Shown in pieces: positions 19,055 to 26,941 of a stretch of 42,371 nucleotides of DNA. The stretch is from Sphingomonadales bacterium (GTDB lineage Bacteria; Pseudomonadota; Alphaproteobacteria; Sphingomonadales; Sphingomonadaceae): NCBI GenBank assembly GCA_017309275.1, contig JAFKLT010000076.1:1-42371 (forward strand), read 5' to 3'. The notes beneath the pieces were generated by a model. It was not told the origin of the DNA and made no database searches. It saw nothing but the letters and a program-made list of their open reading frames with translations. The translations under genes were made by a program, and so were the position numbers. Position 1 is the first letter of the stretch, and every line of letters starts with the position of its first letter.

Positions 19055-20536
19055 TCAGAAAAGCTCGCCCTGCCCCCGTCTCGGCGCATCCGGCGGCGCC
19101 TTGCGCGCGGCCTTGCGCATCGCGGGGGGCATCGCGGGGGACTGCGCCGTCTTCGGCGACGACAGCGACGACGATGGCGGCGGCGGCGCAGCACCGTCTT
19201 CCGATATATGCACCGGCACCTCGCCATCGGCGAACTGGAGACGCAGATGCCCGGCGACACGCGCCTTTTCGGCGTTGGTCACGATCGCGCCTTCGGCATC
19301 GCGTACCATCGCATAGCCGCGCGACAACAATGCGCGCGGATCGAGCGAACCGAGCAGCCGCCCCAATCCCTCGAGCCGCGCCCGATCGCGGTCCCAACGC
19401 CTCTCGAGCAGCGCGGGGCGCAGCGCGCCCGCGCGCGTCGCGAGCCGCTCGGCGACGACCGACAGCCGGTTTCGCTGCGCGCGGTCGAGCCGGTCGCCAT
19501 TGTCGTCGAGCCGCTGGCGCTGCGGCGCATAGAGCGCCTCGCGCTTCGGCAGATGCCGGGCAAGCGCGGTCAGCCGCTCGCCGCGCAGCGCCTGCTGCCG
19601 GTTCGCCGCGCCGATCATCCGGCCGTTCCAGGCCGCGAGTTGCGCCTGCAGTTCGGCGCGCACCGGCACCGCCATTTCGGCGGCCGCCGTCGGCGTCGGC
19701 GCGCGCACGTCGGCGACATAGTCGGCCAGCGTCACGTCGGTTTCGTGCCCCACCGCGCTGATCGTCGGAATGCGGCAGTCGGCGATCGCGCGCACGACCA
19801 CCTCTTCATTGAACGCCCACAGATCCTCGATCGACCCACCGCCGCGCGCGACGATCACCAGGTCGGGGCGCGGCACCGCGCCGCCGACGGGAAGCGCATC
19901 GAAACCGCGCACGGCATTGGCGACCTGCGCCGCGGCGCCTTCGCCCTGCACCAGCACCGGCCAGACGATCACCCGCGTCGGGCAACGGTCGGCCAGCCGG
20001 TGCAGGATGTCGCGGATCACCGCGCCGGTCGGCGACGTGACCACGCCGATCACCTGCGGCAGATAGGGCAGGGGCTGCTTGCGATCGCGGTCGAACAGCC
20101 CCTCGCCGCCCAGCCGCGCCTTCAGCTTTTCGAACAGGAGCATCAGCGCGCCTTCGCCCGCGACCTCGAGCGTATCGACGACGAGCTGATATTTCGACCG
20201 GCCGGGATAGGTGGTGAGCTTGCCCGTCGCGATCACCTCGATCCCGTCCTCGGGCCGGAAGGCGAGCCGCGCCGCCTGTCCCTTCCACATCACCATGTCG
20301 ATCAGCGCGTTATCGTCCTTCAGCGCCGCATAGAAATGTCCCGAGGCCGCGCGTTTCGCGCCCGACAGCTCGCCGCGCACGCGGACGCGCGCAAAGCCGT
20401 CCTCGACTGTGCGCTTGATCGCCGCCGACAATTGGCTCACCGAAAGGGCAGGCGCATTGTCGCCGGGCGCGGCCTCGGCTAACAGCCGCGCTTCGGTGCC
20501 ATCGTCGGACGCCGTATCGGGAAAAGGGACTGACAT
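19055..20536 (-). CDS. xseA: Exodeoxyribonuclease VII large subunit
   Basis: Catalytic subunit of exonuclease VII, which with XseB degrades single-stranded DNA into oligonucleotides in repair and recombination. It has 493 residues, slightly longer than E. coli XseA. An N-terminal OB fold (about 30-130: [36 protein letters not shown]) is followed by the catalytic domain with [32 protein letters not shown] and [18 protein letters not shown] long coiled coil and a Pro/Ser/Lys-rich tail follow. The start codon at 20536-20534 shares two bases with the purD start, and its ribosome-binding site (AGGA, within purD coding) is on the opposite strand. An alternative ATG 15 bases further upstream would increase the overlap. 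First gene of the operon with DUF2093 and M23. Confidence 0.96.
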   Translation of the reverse strand: MSVPFPDTASDDGTEARLLAEAAPGDNAPALSVSQLSAAIKRTVEDGFARVRVRGELSGAKRAASGHFYAALKDDNALIDMVMWKGQAARLAFRPEDGIEVIATGKLTTYPGRSKYQLVVDTLEVAGEGALMLLFEKLKARLGGEGLFDRDRKQPLPYLPQVIGVVTSPTGAVIRDILHRLADRCPTRVIVWPVLVQGEGAAAQVANAVRGFDALPVGGAVPRPDLVIVARGGGSIEDLWAFNEEVVVRAIADCRIPTISAVGHETDVTLADYVADVRAPTPTAAAEMAVPVRAELQAQLAAWNGRMIGAANRQQALRGERLTALARHLPKREALYAPQRQRLDDNGDRLDRAQRNRLSVVAERLATRAGALRPALLERRWDRDRARLEGLGRLLGSLDPRALLSRGYAMVRDAEGAIVTNAEKARVAGHLRLQFADGEVPVHISEDGAAPPPPSSSLSSPKTAQSPAMPPAMRKAARKAPPDAPRRGQGELF

Positions 20537-21812
20537 GAATATCCTGCTCATCGGGTCGGGGGGCCGCGAACATGCGCTGAGCTGGCAGTTGGCACAATCG
20601 CCAAGCTGCGCCAAGCTCTATGCCGCCCCCGGCAATCCGGGGATCGAGATATATGCCGAATGCGTGCCGATCGCCGCCGATGACATCGACGCGCTGATCG
20701 CGTTCGTCCGGGCGCATGCGATCGATTTCGTCGTCGTCGGTCCCGAGGCGCCGCTCGTCGCGGGCCTCGCCGATCGCCTGCGCGAGATCGGCATTCCCGC
20801 CTTCGGGCCCAGCGCGGCCGCCGCGCGCCTCGAGGGGTCGAAGGGCTTTACCAAGGATCTCTGCGCGCGCGCCGCGATCCCCACCGCCGCCTATGTCCGC
20901 TGCACGACCGCCGAGGAAGCGCTCGCGGTGATCGAGGGCTTTTCGCTTCCCGTCGTGATCAAGGCCGACGGCCTCGCCGCGGGCAAGGGCGTCATCATCG
21001 CCGAGACGCGGGCCGATGCCGAAGCCGCGATCGAGGACATGTTCGGCGGCGCCTTTGGCGGCGCGGGGGCCGAGGTCGTGATCGAGGAGTTCATGACCGG
21101 CGAAGAGGCCAGCTTCTTCGCGCTTTCCGACGGCACCGACGTCATCGCCTTCGGCAGCGCGCAGGACCACAAGCGCGTCGGCGACGGCGACACCGGGCCG
21201 AACACCGGCGGCATGGGCGCCTACAGCCCCGCGCCGGTCCTCACCGCCGAGTTGGAGGCCGCGGTCATGGACCGCATCATCCGCCCGACCGTCAAGGCGC
21301 TTGCCGCCGAGGGGACCCCCTATGTCGGGGTGCTCTTCGCCGGGTTGATGCTGACGAACGAGGGGCCGAAGCTGATCGAGTATAACTGCCGCTTCGGCGA
21401 CCCCGAATGCCAGGTGCTGATGATGCGCTTCAAGGGCGATTTCGCCGCGCTGCTCCACGCCGCCGCGACGGGCGCGCTCGCCGCGGCCGAGGCGCCGGCC
21501 TTTGCGCACGACTATGCCCTGACCGTCGTCATGGCGGCGAACGGTTATCCCGGCACGCCCGAGAAGGGCGGCGCGATCCGCCGGATCGCCGATGCCGAGG
21601 CGGGCGGCGTTCGCGTCTTTGACGCCGGCACCGCGCGCGAGGAGCGCACGCTCGTCGCCGCGGGCGGGCGCGTGCTCAACGTCACCGCGACGGGGAAGAG
21701 CGTCACCGAGGCGCAGGCCCGCGCCTATGCCGCGGTCGACAAGCTCGACTTCCCCAGCGGCTTTTGCCGCCGCGACATCGGCTGGCGCGAAGTCGCGCGC
21801 GAAGCGGAATAG
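20535..21812 (+). CDS. purD: Phosphoribosylamine--glycine ligase (GAR synthetase)
   Basis: A 425-residue ATP-grasp enzyme that joins glycine to phosphoribosylamine, the second step of purine biosynthesis. The N-terminus is the typical [16 protein letters not shown], followed by AAPGNPGI. The ATP-grasp core has [11 protein letters not shown], the specificity loop [21 protein letters not shown] and the metal-binding [10 protein letters not shown]. Length and order are normal. The start is ATG at 20535 with AAAAGGGA upstream, and that region is inside divergent xseA, so the xseA and purD starts must share control sequences. A small gap and a membrane protein gene follow on the same strand. Confidence 0.98.
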   Translation: MNILLIGSGGREHALSWQLAQSPSCAKLYAAPGNPGIEIYAECVPIAADDIDALIAFVRAHAIDFVVVGPEAPLVAGLADRLREIGIPAFGPSAAAARLEGSKGFTKDLCARAAIPTAAYVRCTTAEEALAVIEGFSLPVVIKADGLAAGKGVIIAETRADAEAAIEDMFGGAFGGAGAEVVIEEFMTGEEASFFALSDGTDVIAFGSAQDHKRVGDGDTGPNTGGMGAYSPAPVLTAELEAAVMDRIIRPTVKALAAEGTPYVGVLFAGLMLTNEGPKLIEYNCRFGDPECQVLMMRFKGDFAALLHAAATGALAAAEAPAFAHDYALTVVMAANGYPGTPEKGGAIRRIADAEAGGVRVFDAGTAREERTLVAAGGRVLNVTATGKSVTEAQARAYAAVDKLDFPSGFCRRDIGWREVAREAE

Positions 21813-21862
21813 ACGCCGCGACCGCGCGCGCCTAGGCTGACGGGAAGTACAGGGAGACGATC

Positions 21863-22579
21863 ATGGCTTGGCTTCAGGACAATTGGATTATCGCGGTGGT
21901 CGGCCTTGTCGTCGCCGTCGTGCTGCTGTGGTGGCTGTTCGGCCGCAAGGCGCCCGAGACGATCGAAACCCCGGTCGCCCCGCCCGCCGAGCCGCGCAAG
22001 CCGCTGGAAGCGGTGAAGCCCGATATCGTCGCCGCCGAACCCGCGCGCTTCAAGCCGAAGGAGCCCGCCCCCGCCCCCGCACCGGTCGCGGCCCCGCCGC
22101 CGACTCCCGCGCCGCCCCCGGCGCCCGAACCCGTCGCCGAAACGCCGCCCCCGGCACCGGAACCGGCCCCCGCGCCCGAGCCCGCACCCGAAATCCCCGA
22201 AGAGCCCACCGTTCCCCCGGCGCCCGAACCGACCCCGGAACCCGCACCCGAACCCGCCCCCGCGCCCGAGCCGACCCCCGAGCCCGCCCCGGAACCGGCT
22301 CCCGAACCCGCACCCGCACCCGCACCCACCACCGACAATCTGCAACTGCTCAAGGGCGTCGGCCCCAAGATGGTCGGGCTGCTCAACGGGCTGGGCGTCA
22401 CCAGCTTTCGCCAGATCGCCGACTGGACCGACGCCGACGTCGCGGCGATCGATCCGCAGCTCGGCGCGTTTCAGGGCCGGATCGCGCGCGACAATATCGT
22501 CGACCAGGCGGGCTATCTGGCGCGCGGCGACAAGGCGGGATTCGAGGCGAAATACGGCGCGCTCGGCGGCGAGCTCTAA
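21863..22579 (+). CDS. Membrane-anchored Pro-rich protein with C-terminal helix-hairpin-helix domain
   Basis: A 238-residue protein. Residues 8-26 are a single membrane helix (IIAVVGLVVAVVLLWWL). Residues 33-178 are a Pro/Ala/Glu low-complexity linker made of EPAP, EPTP and APEP units, likely extended. The C-terminal 55 residues start with NLQLLKGVGPKMVGLLNGLG, a helix-hairpin-helix motif of the kind found in putative 5' nuclease (COG3743-like) and DUF4332 proteins, which usually bind DNA nonspecifically. GGGAGA lies seven bases before the ATG. How a DNA-binding hairpin is used at the inner membrane is not known. It lies between purD and gltX, same strand. Confidence 0.88.
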   Translation: MAWLQDNWIIAVVGLVVAVVLLWWLFGRKAPETIETPVAPPAEPRKPLEAVKPDIVAAEPARFKPKEPAPAPAPVAAPPPTPAPPPAPEPVAETPPPAPEPAPAPEPAPEIPEEPTVPPAPEPTPEPAPEPAPAPEPTPEPAPEPAPEPAPAPAPTTDNLQLLKGVGPKMVGLLNGLGVTSFRQIADWTDADVAAIDPQLGAFQGRIARDNIVDQAGYLARGDKAGFEAKYGALGGEL

Positions 22580-22648
22580 CCGCCGCCGGGGCGAGTGCGG
22601 CGCCGACCGCTCTCGCCTTTCCGGCAAAAGCGATTATAGGCGCGCGAC

Positions 22649-23959
22649 ATGACCGTCGTCACCCGCTTTGCCCCCTCGCCGACCGGCACGCTCCACGTCG
22701 GCAATGTCCGCACCGCGCTCCACAACTGGCTGTGGGCGCGCAAGCATGGCGGGCGTTTCCTGCTGCGCATCGACGACACCGACGTCGAGCGGTCAAAGGA
22801 GGAGCATGTCGACGCGATCCGCGCCGACCTTGCCTGGCTGGGACTCGACATCGACGGCGAGGAGCGCCAGTCGGCCCGGTTCGCGCTGTACGAGGCCGAG
22901 TTCGAAAAGCTGAAGGCCGCCGGCCGCGTCTACGCCTGTTACGAAACCCCCGAAGAGCTGGACATTCGCCGCAAGATCCTGCTCTCGCGCGGCCTGCCCC
23001 CGGTCTATGAGCGCAAGCCCGCCGACGCCCCCGTCCCGCCCGGCGTCGCGCCGCACTGGCGGTTCCGGCTCGATCATGACGCGCCGATCGAATGGACCGA
23101 TCTGGTTCGCGGTGATCAGCATTTCGAACCAAAGACAATGTCCGATCCGGTCGTGCGCCGCGCCGACGGAAGCTGGCTCTATCTGTTGCCGAGCGTGATC
23201 GACGATATCGCGATGGCGATCACCCATGTCGTGCGCGGCGAGGACCATGTGTCGAACACCGCGGCGCAGATCCAGATGTTCCAGGCGCTGGGCGCAACCC
23301 CGCCCGCCTTCGCGCACGAGGCGCTGCTGGTCGGCACCGAGGGCAAGCTGTCGAAACGCCTCGGTTCGCTGGGCATGGCCAGCCTGCGCGACGAGGGGAT
23401 AGAGCCTGCCGCGCTCGTCGCGCTGCTCGCCCGCCTCGGCACCAGCGATCCGGTCGAACCGGTCACCAGCGTCGAACCGCTGGTCCAGGGCATCGACTTC
23501 GCCCGCTTCGGCCGCGCCCCCGCGCGCTTCGACGAAGGCGAGCTGGCACTGCTCAACCAGAAGATCCTGCATCATACCGATCATGCCGCGGTCGCGTCGC
23601 GGCTGCCGCTGGCGATCGACGCCGCGCGCTGGCACGCGATACGTCCGAACCTGATGACCGTCGCGGAGGCGGCCGATTGGGCCCCGGTGTTCGACGGGCC
23701 GTTCGATCCGCCCGCCGCCGACGAGAGCGATCGCCCGGTGCTCGCCGCCGCCGCCGCCGCCGCGCCCGGCATCGCGTGGGACGCCGACCCCTGGCCCGCG
23801 CTGACCGCCGCGGTAAAGGAGGCGACGGGCGCCAAGGGCCGCGCGCTGTTCCTGCCGCTGCGCCGCGCGCTGACGGGGCGCGATCATGGCCCCGACATGG
23901 CCGAATTGCTGCCGCTGATCGACAAGGATCAGGCGCTGGCACGCCTGTCGGCCGCCTGA
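22649..23959 (+). CDS. gltX: Glutamyl-tRNA synthetase (short, second-type)
   Basis: A 436-residue class I synthetase that charges tRNA with glutamate. The Rossmann fold carries the HIGH-type motif HVGN at 16-19 and the KMSKS-type motif KLSKR at 233-237, both intact. The C-terminal anticodon-binding part is short compared with the 470-490 residues of the usual bacterial GluRS. Alphaproteobacteria commonly have two gltX genes, and this length and the PTGTLHVGNVRTALHN motif fit the second type; whether it charges tRNA-Glu, tRNA-Gln or both cannot be decided here. There is no strong ribosome-binding site in the 15 bases upstream. A short hairpin terminator follows. Confidence 0.95.
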   Translation: MTVVTRFAPSPTGTLHVGNVRTALHNWLWARKHGGRFLLRIDDTDVERSKEEHVDAIRADLAWLGLDIDGEERQSARFALYEAEFEKLKAAGRVYACYETPEELDIRRKILLSRGLPPVYERKPADAPVPPGVAPHWRFRLDHDAPIEWTDLVRGDQHFEPKTMSDPVVRRADGSWLYLLPSVIDDIAMAITHVVRGEDHVSNTAAQIQMFQALGATPPAFAHEALLVGTEGKLSKRLGSLGMASLRDEGIEPAALVALLARLGTSDPVEPVTSVEPLVQGIDFARFGRAPARFDEGELALLNQKILHHTDHAAVASRLPLAIDAARWHAIRPNLMTVAEAADWAPVFDGPFDPPAADESDRPVLAAAAAAAPGIAWDADPWPALTAAVKEATGAKGRALFLPLRRALTGRDHGPDMAELLPLIDKDQALARLSAA

Positions 23960-23965
23960 CGCACG

Positions 23966-23986
23966 GCCCGGCAAGCGCCGGGCTTT
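23966..23986 (+). terminator. Probable terminator after gltX
   Basis: GCCCGG, loop CAAGCG, CCGGGC followed by TTT. The T run is short, so termination may be partial. Confidence 0.55.
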
Positions 23987-24025
23987 CCAAAAAAAAACGG
24001 ACCAATTCCTTCCCGACCTCTCCAC

Positions 24026-24054
24026 TTGACATAAATAGTTATGTTATATTATCA
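24026..24054 (+). promoter_or_regulatory. Near-consensus promoter of tonB
   Basis: A perfect TTGACA at 24026-24031 with TTATCA 17 bases on (24049-24054), or TATTAT at 15 bases. The 30 bases around it are unusually AT-rich for this genome. An imperfect palindrome TGTTATATTATCACA (24042-24056, 12 of 15 positions symmetric) overlaps the -10 and could be an operator. The tonB start codon is about 70 bases downstream. Confidence 0.65.
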
Positions 24055-24125
24055 CAATACCAGACTCGACCGGCAGCATCGGTCAGACGCGCAGGGCGGG
24101 TCACGACAAGGCAAGGAGAGGTGCC

Positions 24126-24860
24126 ATGACCCTGATTCCGATGATGTCTGCGCTTATCGCGACGCCGAAAGGCGCGGCTGCCCCCGCGGGCCCGGCGGCG
24201 TTCGGCCGCGAAGCCTATAATCCCGGTGCCGGCCATCGGCCCGTCGCCGCGATGCTGGCGATCGGCCTGCCCGCCGCGCTGGTCGTCGCGGTCGCGCTGT
24301 CGCCGATGATCGTGAAGCCCGAACCGCAGATCGCTCCCCAAACTTGGGAAACGATCTTTGCCGAAAAGCCGAAACCCGAAAAGCCCCCCGAAGCGACCGA
24401 AAAGGCCAAGGAAAAGCCGCGCGCCACGTCGACGACCGAAACCGTCGACCGGATCATCCCGACCCCGACATCGACCGACAATGTCGTCGACACCGGGCCC
24501 AAGACGATCGATCCGGTCATCCCCGATTTCAAGCCGCCGGTCGCGCCGCCGCTCGACCCGCCAAAGCCCGCGCTGGTGCTGGCAAAGCTCGATCCCAATT
24601 ATGCCGGCAGCTTCCAGCCCGATTATCCCGCCAGCGAACAGCGGCGCGAGATCGAGGGCCTGACGAAGGTGCGCGTGCTGATCGGCACCGACGGGCGCGT
24701 CAAGGCGGTCGAGCTGGTCAGCACCGACAGCCCCGGCTTCTTTGAGGAAACGAAACGGCGGGCGCTGGCCAAATGGCGCTTCAAACCCGCGACGCGCGGC
24801 GGCGTGGCCGAGGAAAGCTGGCAGGTGATGACCGTCCGTTTCCAGATCAAGAAGGCCTGA
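24126..24860 (+). CDS. tonB: TonB-family energy transducer
   Basis: A 244-residue inner-membrane protein that transmits proton-motive force to outer-membrane receptors. An N-terminal cytoplasmic region is followed by one membrane helix (about 40-63, AAMLAIGLPAALVVAVALSPM). The periplasmic linker is rich in Pro, Lys and Glu (KPKPEKPPEATEKAKEKPR). The C-terminal 85 residues are the TonB C-domain, with QPDYPASEQRREIEGLTKVR, VRVLIGTDGRVKAVELV and RRALAKWRFKPATRGG. GGAGAGG is four bases before the ATG. It sits alone after its own promoter; no exbB or exbD genes are nearby in the window. The TonB receptor at 14497 could be one of its partners. Confidence 0.93.
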   Translation: MTLIPMMSALIATPKGAAAPAGPAAFGREAYNPGAGHRPVAAMLAIGLPAALVVAVALSPMIVKPEPQIAPQTWETIFAEKPKPEKPPEATEKAKEKPRATSTTETVDRIIPTPTSTDNVVDTGPKTIDPVIPDFKPPVAPPLDPPKPALVLAKLDPNYAGSFQPDYPASEQRREIEGLTKVRVLIGTDGRVKAVELVSTDSPGFFEETKRRALAKWRFKPATRGGVAEESWQVMTVRFQIKKA

Positions 24861-24882
24861 AGGCCGCAACTTAACCCCTCCC

Positions 24883-24920
24883 GGGCGGACGGCCCCCTGC
24901 CGTCCGCCCGCGCCTTTTGC
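24883..24920 (+). terminator. Strong terminator hairpin after tonB
   Basis: GGGCGGACGG, a seven-base loop, CCGTCCGCCC (24900-24909), then GCGCC and TTTT. A ten-base perfect stem. Confidence 0.8.
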
Positions 24921-24949
24921 TTGACAGCGACGGCGAATCCGGCCAATGG
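24921..24949 (+). promoter_or_regulatory. Possible rpmG promoter
   Basis: A perfect TTGACA at 24921-24926, directly after the tonB terminator, with CAATGG 17 bases downstream as a poor -10. The -35 is convincing, the -10 is not. It would give a leader of about 120 bases before rpmG. Confidence 0.4.
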
Positions 24950-25027
24950 CGCGCGGATAAATGGGGGCGGCGCCCAAGCGCGGCCCTCTTTGTTTTTCAC
25001 AGCAACCGCCGGGGCCCCAAGTCCCGC

Positions 25028-25055
25028 CACATGTGCCGGACGTCCGGCGGATGTG
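25028..25055 (+). promoter_or_regulatory. Hairpin in the rpmG leader
   Basis: CACAT-GT-GCCGGAC / GTCCGGC-GG-ATGTG: a perfect seven-base inner palindrome extended by a second five-base stem with one small internal mismatch. It ends 23 bases before the rpmG start codon, so it lies in the 5' leader, and it has no T run. It is a candidate structured leader; ribosomal protein mRNAs often carry such sites, but no match to a known L33 regulator is claimed. Confidence 0.45.
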
Positions 25056-25078
25056 CCAATAGTTCGAGGAACAGGGCC

Positions 25079-25246
25079 ATGGCCAAGCCGACGACCGTCA
25101 AGATCAAGCTGGTGAGCACCGCCGACACGGGCTTCTTCTATGTCACCAAGAAGAACCCGCGCACGATGACCGAAAAAATGTCGGTGCGGAAATATGATCC
25201 GCGCGTGCGCAAGCATGTCGAGTTCAAGGAATCGAAGATCAAGTAA
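25079..25246 (+). CDS. rpmG: 50S ribosomal protein L33
   Basis: A 55-residue ribosomal protein. The sequence [20 protein letters not shown], then VTKKNPRT and [17 protein letters not shown], is the standard L33 of alphaproteobacteria, of the form without zinc cysteines. GAGGA lies nine bases before the ATG. A strong terminator follows. Confidence 0.98.
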   Translation: MAKPTTVKIKLVSTADTGFFYVTKKNPRTMTEKMSVRKYDPRVRKHVEFKESKIK

Positions 25247-25291
25247 CGCCTTCCCCCGTGCGCCATCGGCATGCGGGACGGTATTGCTTTG

Positions 25292-25341
25292 TTCCGGACC
25301 CGATCCGGAATCAGGAAGGGCGGCGCTGAGCCGCCCTTTTT
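25292..25341 (+). terminator. Tandem hairpins, terminator of rpmG
   Basis: Two stems in a row: TTCCGGA-CCCGA-TCCGGAA (25292-25310) and GGGCGGC-GCTGA-GCCGCCC followed by TTTTT (25318-25341). The second is a good rho-independent terminator. The first, a nearly perfect palindrome, may be an interspersed genome repeat or part of the 3' end. Confidence 0.85.
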
Positions 25342-25437
25342 CGTGGCGCCCATTTTTCGCGGCCCCTCTTTTCGGGATATCGCGCCGCGGCCCGATCGAC
25401 CGCGAAAGACCGAAAGACGAAAAAGCCGCCGGGCGCG

Positions 25438-25914
25438 TCAGAAATCGCGCAGCGGCCGCCGCGCCGCCTCATTCTCGATGATGTGGCGGATCGTGATCAG
25501 CGTCTTGAACGAATGGACGCCCTTGTCCTCGCCCAGCGCGCGGCGCGTGAAGACGTCATATTCCTCCATCGACCCCACCTGGACCTTCAGCAGGAAATCA
25601 TCGTCGCCGGTGACGTCCCACGCCGCCGTGATTTCCGGATGGCGGGCGATATCGCGCGCGAAATTGTCCATCGTCTGCGGACCCGCCTGCTGCATCTGTA
25701 CCAGGACATGCATGGTCAGCGCCGACCCCGTCAGCGCCGGGTCGACCACCGCGATGTCGGCGACGATGATTTTTTCGGCGCGCAGCCGCCGCAACCGTCG
25801 CAGGACCGCCGACAGCGACAGCCCGACCTTGTCCGCCAGGACTCGTGCCGGCTCCAGATTATTGTGGCGCACCAGTTCGAGCAGATGGCGGTCGAACCGA
25901 TCGAGATCGATCAT
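25438..25914 (-). CDS. Lrp/AsnC family transcriptional regulator
   Basis: A 158-residue DNA-binding regulator that responds to amino acids or related small molecules. The N-terminal winged helix (about 1-60: FDRHLLELVRHNNLEPARVL, then LSLSAVLRRLRRLRAEK) is followed by the ligand-binding, oligomerising RAM domain with MHVLVQM, DVTGDDDFLLKV and a closing SFKTLITIRHI. ATG at 25914 or 25923; neither has a clear ribosome-binding site. Short repeats in the divergent gap (see 25922-25967) could be autoregulatory sites. The neighbouring target cannot be named; members usually control a nearby transporter or amino-acid enzyme, and none is adjacent. Confidence 0.93.
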   Translation of the reverse strand: MIDLDRFDRHLLELVRHNNLEPARVLADKVGLSLSAVLRRLRRLRAEKIIVADIAVVDPALTGSALTMHVLVQMQQAGPQTMDNFARDIARHPEITAAWDVTGDDDFLLKVQVGSMEEYDVFTRRALGEDKGVHSFKTLITIRHIIENEAARRPLRDF

Positions 25915-25921
25915 TTTTCGC

Positions 25922-25967
25922 ATATAACAGGATATAACGCAAAAATTGGTCACGGTAACGGTCAATT
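25922..25967. promoter_or_regulatory. Repeats in the gap upstream of the Lrp-type gene
   Basis: ATATAAC at 25922-25928 and 25932-25938 is a direct repeat ten bases apart, one helical turn. AATTG (25944-25948) and CAATT (25963-25967) form an inverted repeat with a 14-base centre that holds ACGGTAACGGT. The stretch is AT-rich and lies just before the regulator start, a typical place for autoregulation by Lrp-type proteins. Confidence 0.35.
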
Positions 25968-26071
25968 TAGGCGCCAATAGCCGCCCCGCGCGCCCTAGAA
26001 CGGGGCTGTCCGCACCGGTCGAGCCACCGGCTCTCTTCCCCTCCCCCGGTGTCGGCAGCAGGAGACACGAC

Positions 26072-26191
26072 ATGGCACGCAACGCACCCGAATCGAACTG
26101 GATCCAGCGCTTCTGGACGTCGGTGGTGGAAGTTTCTGCCGCTGCGGTCGCGGTCCATTATCGCGCGCCCTGGGACCGTCCCGCGCGCTGA
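26072..26191 (+). CDS. Small 39-residue protein, uncertain
   Basis: An ORF with AGGAG seven bases before its ATG and codon use like its neighbours. The protein begins MARNAPESNWIQRFW and has a short hydrophobic run (VVEVSAAAVAV), then HYRAPWDRPAR. No known family is recognised. It is divergent from the Lrp-type gene and converges with divK, whose stop is 27 bases away. Could be a real short gene or chance. Confidence 0.45.
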   Translation: MARNAPESNWIQRFWTSVVEVSAAAVAVHYRAPWDRPAR

Positions 26192-26217
26192 GTTCCGCGA
26201 AGGTTACGATCGGGGCG

Positions 26218-26580
26218 TCACGCAAACGCCCCGACGCTTTCGATGAACTTGATCACCGAAATCGGTTTGGAAACATAGGCTTCGGCCCCGGCGGCGCGGA
26301 TCTGTTCCTCGTCGCCTTTTCCCGCATAGGCGGTGACCGCCATGATCGGCACCGCGCGCAGCGTCAGGTCGGCCTTCATCTGGCCGATCAGGTCCAGCCC
26401 GCTCACGTGCGGCAACTGAATGTCCATGATGATCAGATCGGGCGACACCTCGCGCGCCCGCGCCAGCGCGTCGCGCCCGTCGCGCACCGGGTGCGCGCTA
26501 TAGCCGTGGGCGTTGAGCAGGTCGCAGAACAGGCGGAGGTTCAGCTCATTATCCTCGACGACCAGGATGGTCTTGCCCAT
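26218..26580 (-). CDS. divK: Single-domain response regulator DivK
   Basis: A 120-residue CheY-like receiver without an output domain. E9, D10, the phospho-acceptor D53 (LIIMDIQLP), T83 (AVTA) and K105 (SKPIS) are all present. The motifs VVEDNELNLRLFCDLL, MDIQLPHVSGLDLI and GAEAYVSKPISV are close to those of Caulobacter DivK, which links the DivJ/PleC kinases to CtrA activity and so controls cell cycle and polarity in alphaproteobacteria. The start at 26580 is supported by GGA at about seven bases. An adjacent pleD is often seen next to divK; it is not here. It is divergent from the DUF3572 gene. Confidence 0.93.
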   Translation of the reverse strand: MGKTILVVEDNELNLRLFCDLLNAHGYSAHPVRDGRDALARAREVSPDLIIMDIQLPHVSGLDLIGQMKADLTLRAVPIMAVTAYAGKGDEEQIRAAGAEAYVSKPISVIKFIESVGAFA

Positions 26581-26668
26581 GTTAATTCCGTTCCCCACCT
26601 TGCATGCGCGAGCGGTTTAGGCGAATCGGCCGCACGACTCAATTGCCTCGCGGTGAAGGAAATCCGGC

Positions 26669-26941
26669 TTGCAGGATAATGACGCGGCGCTGGCGCTTCA
26701 TGCGCTCGGCTGGATACTCGGTGACGAACCCCGCGCCGAGCGGTTGCTGGGCATGACCGGCCTCGATCCCGCTTCGCTGCGATCCTCGCTCGACGACCGC
26801 GCGACGCTTGCCGCGATATTGTCATTCCTGGCGTCGCATGAGCCCGATCTGATGGCCTGTGCCGAGGCGCTCGATATCAAACCCGAAGACCTTGCCGCGG
26901 CGGCGCGCCGACTGGAAGGCAATGAAAGGATGGACCTATGA
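26669..26941 (+). CDS. DUF3572 family protein
   Basis: A 90-residue protein with the DUF3572 pattern (ALALHALGWILGDEPRAERLLGMTGLDP, then AAILSFLASHEPDLMACAEAL, split here: both parts match the family). It is soluble and helical. The start is TTG at 26669 with AAGGAA seven bases upstream; no ATG is in a suitable position. The TGA stop overlaps the ATG of the next gene in ATGA, so the two are translationally coupled. The family is alphaproteobacterial, of unknown function, and its place next to divK seems conserved in sphingomonads as far as I recall. Confidence 0.85.
   Translation: MQDNDAALALHALGWILGDEPRAERLLGMTGLDPASLRSSLDDRATLAAILSFLASHEPDLMACAEALDIKPEDLAAAARRLEGNERMDL

Noticed and set aside
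22050-22330. A tandem DNA repeat within the Pro-rich stretch
   Set aside because: The repeats follow from EPAP/EPTP codons in the HhH protein; this is coding low complexity rather than a satellite or CRISPR.
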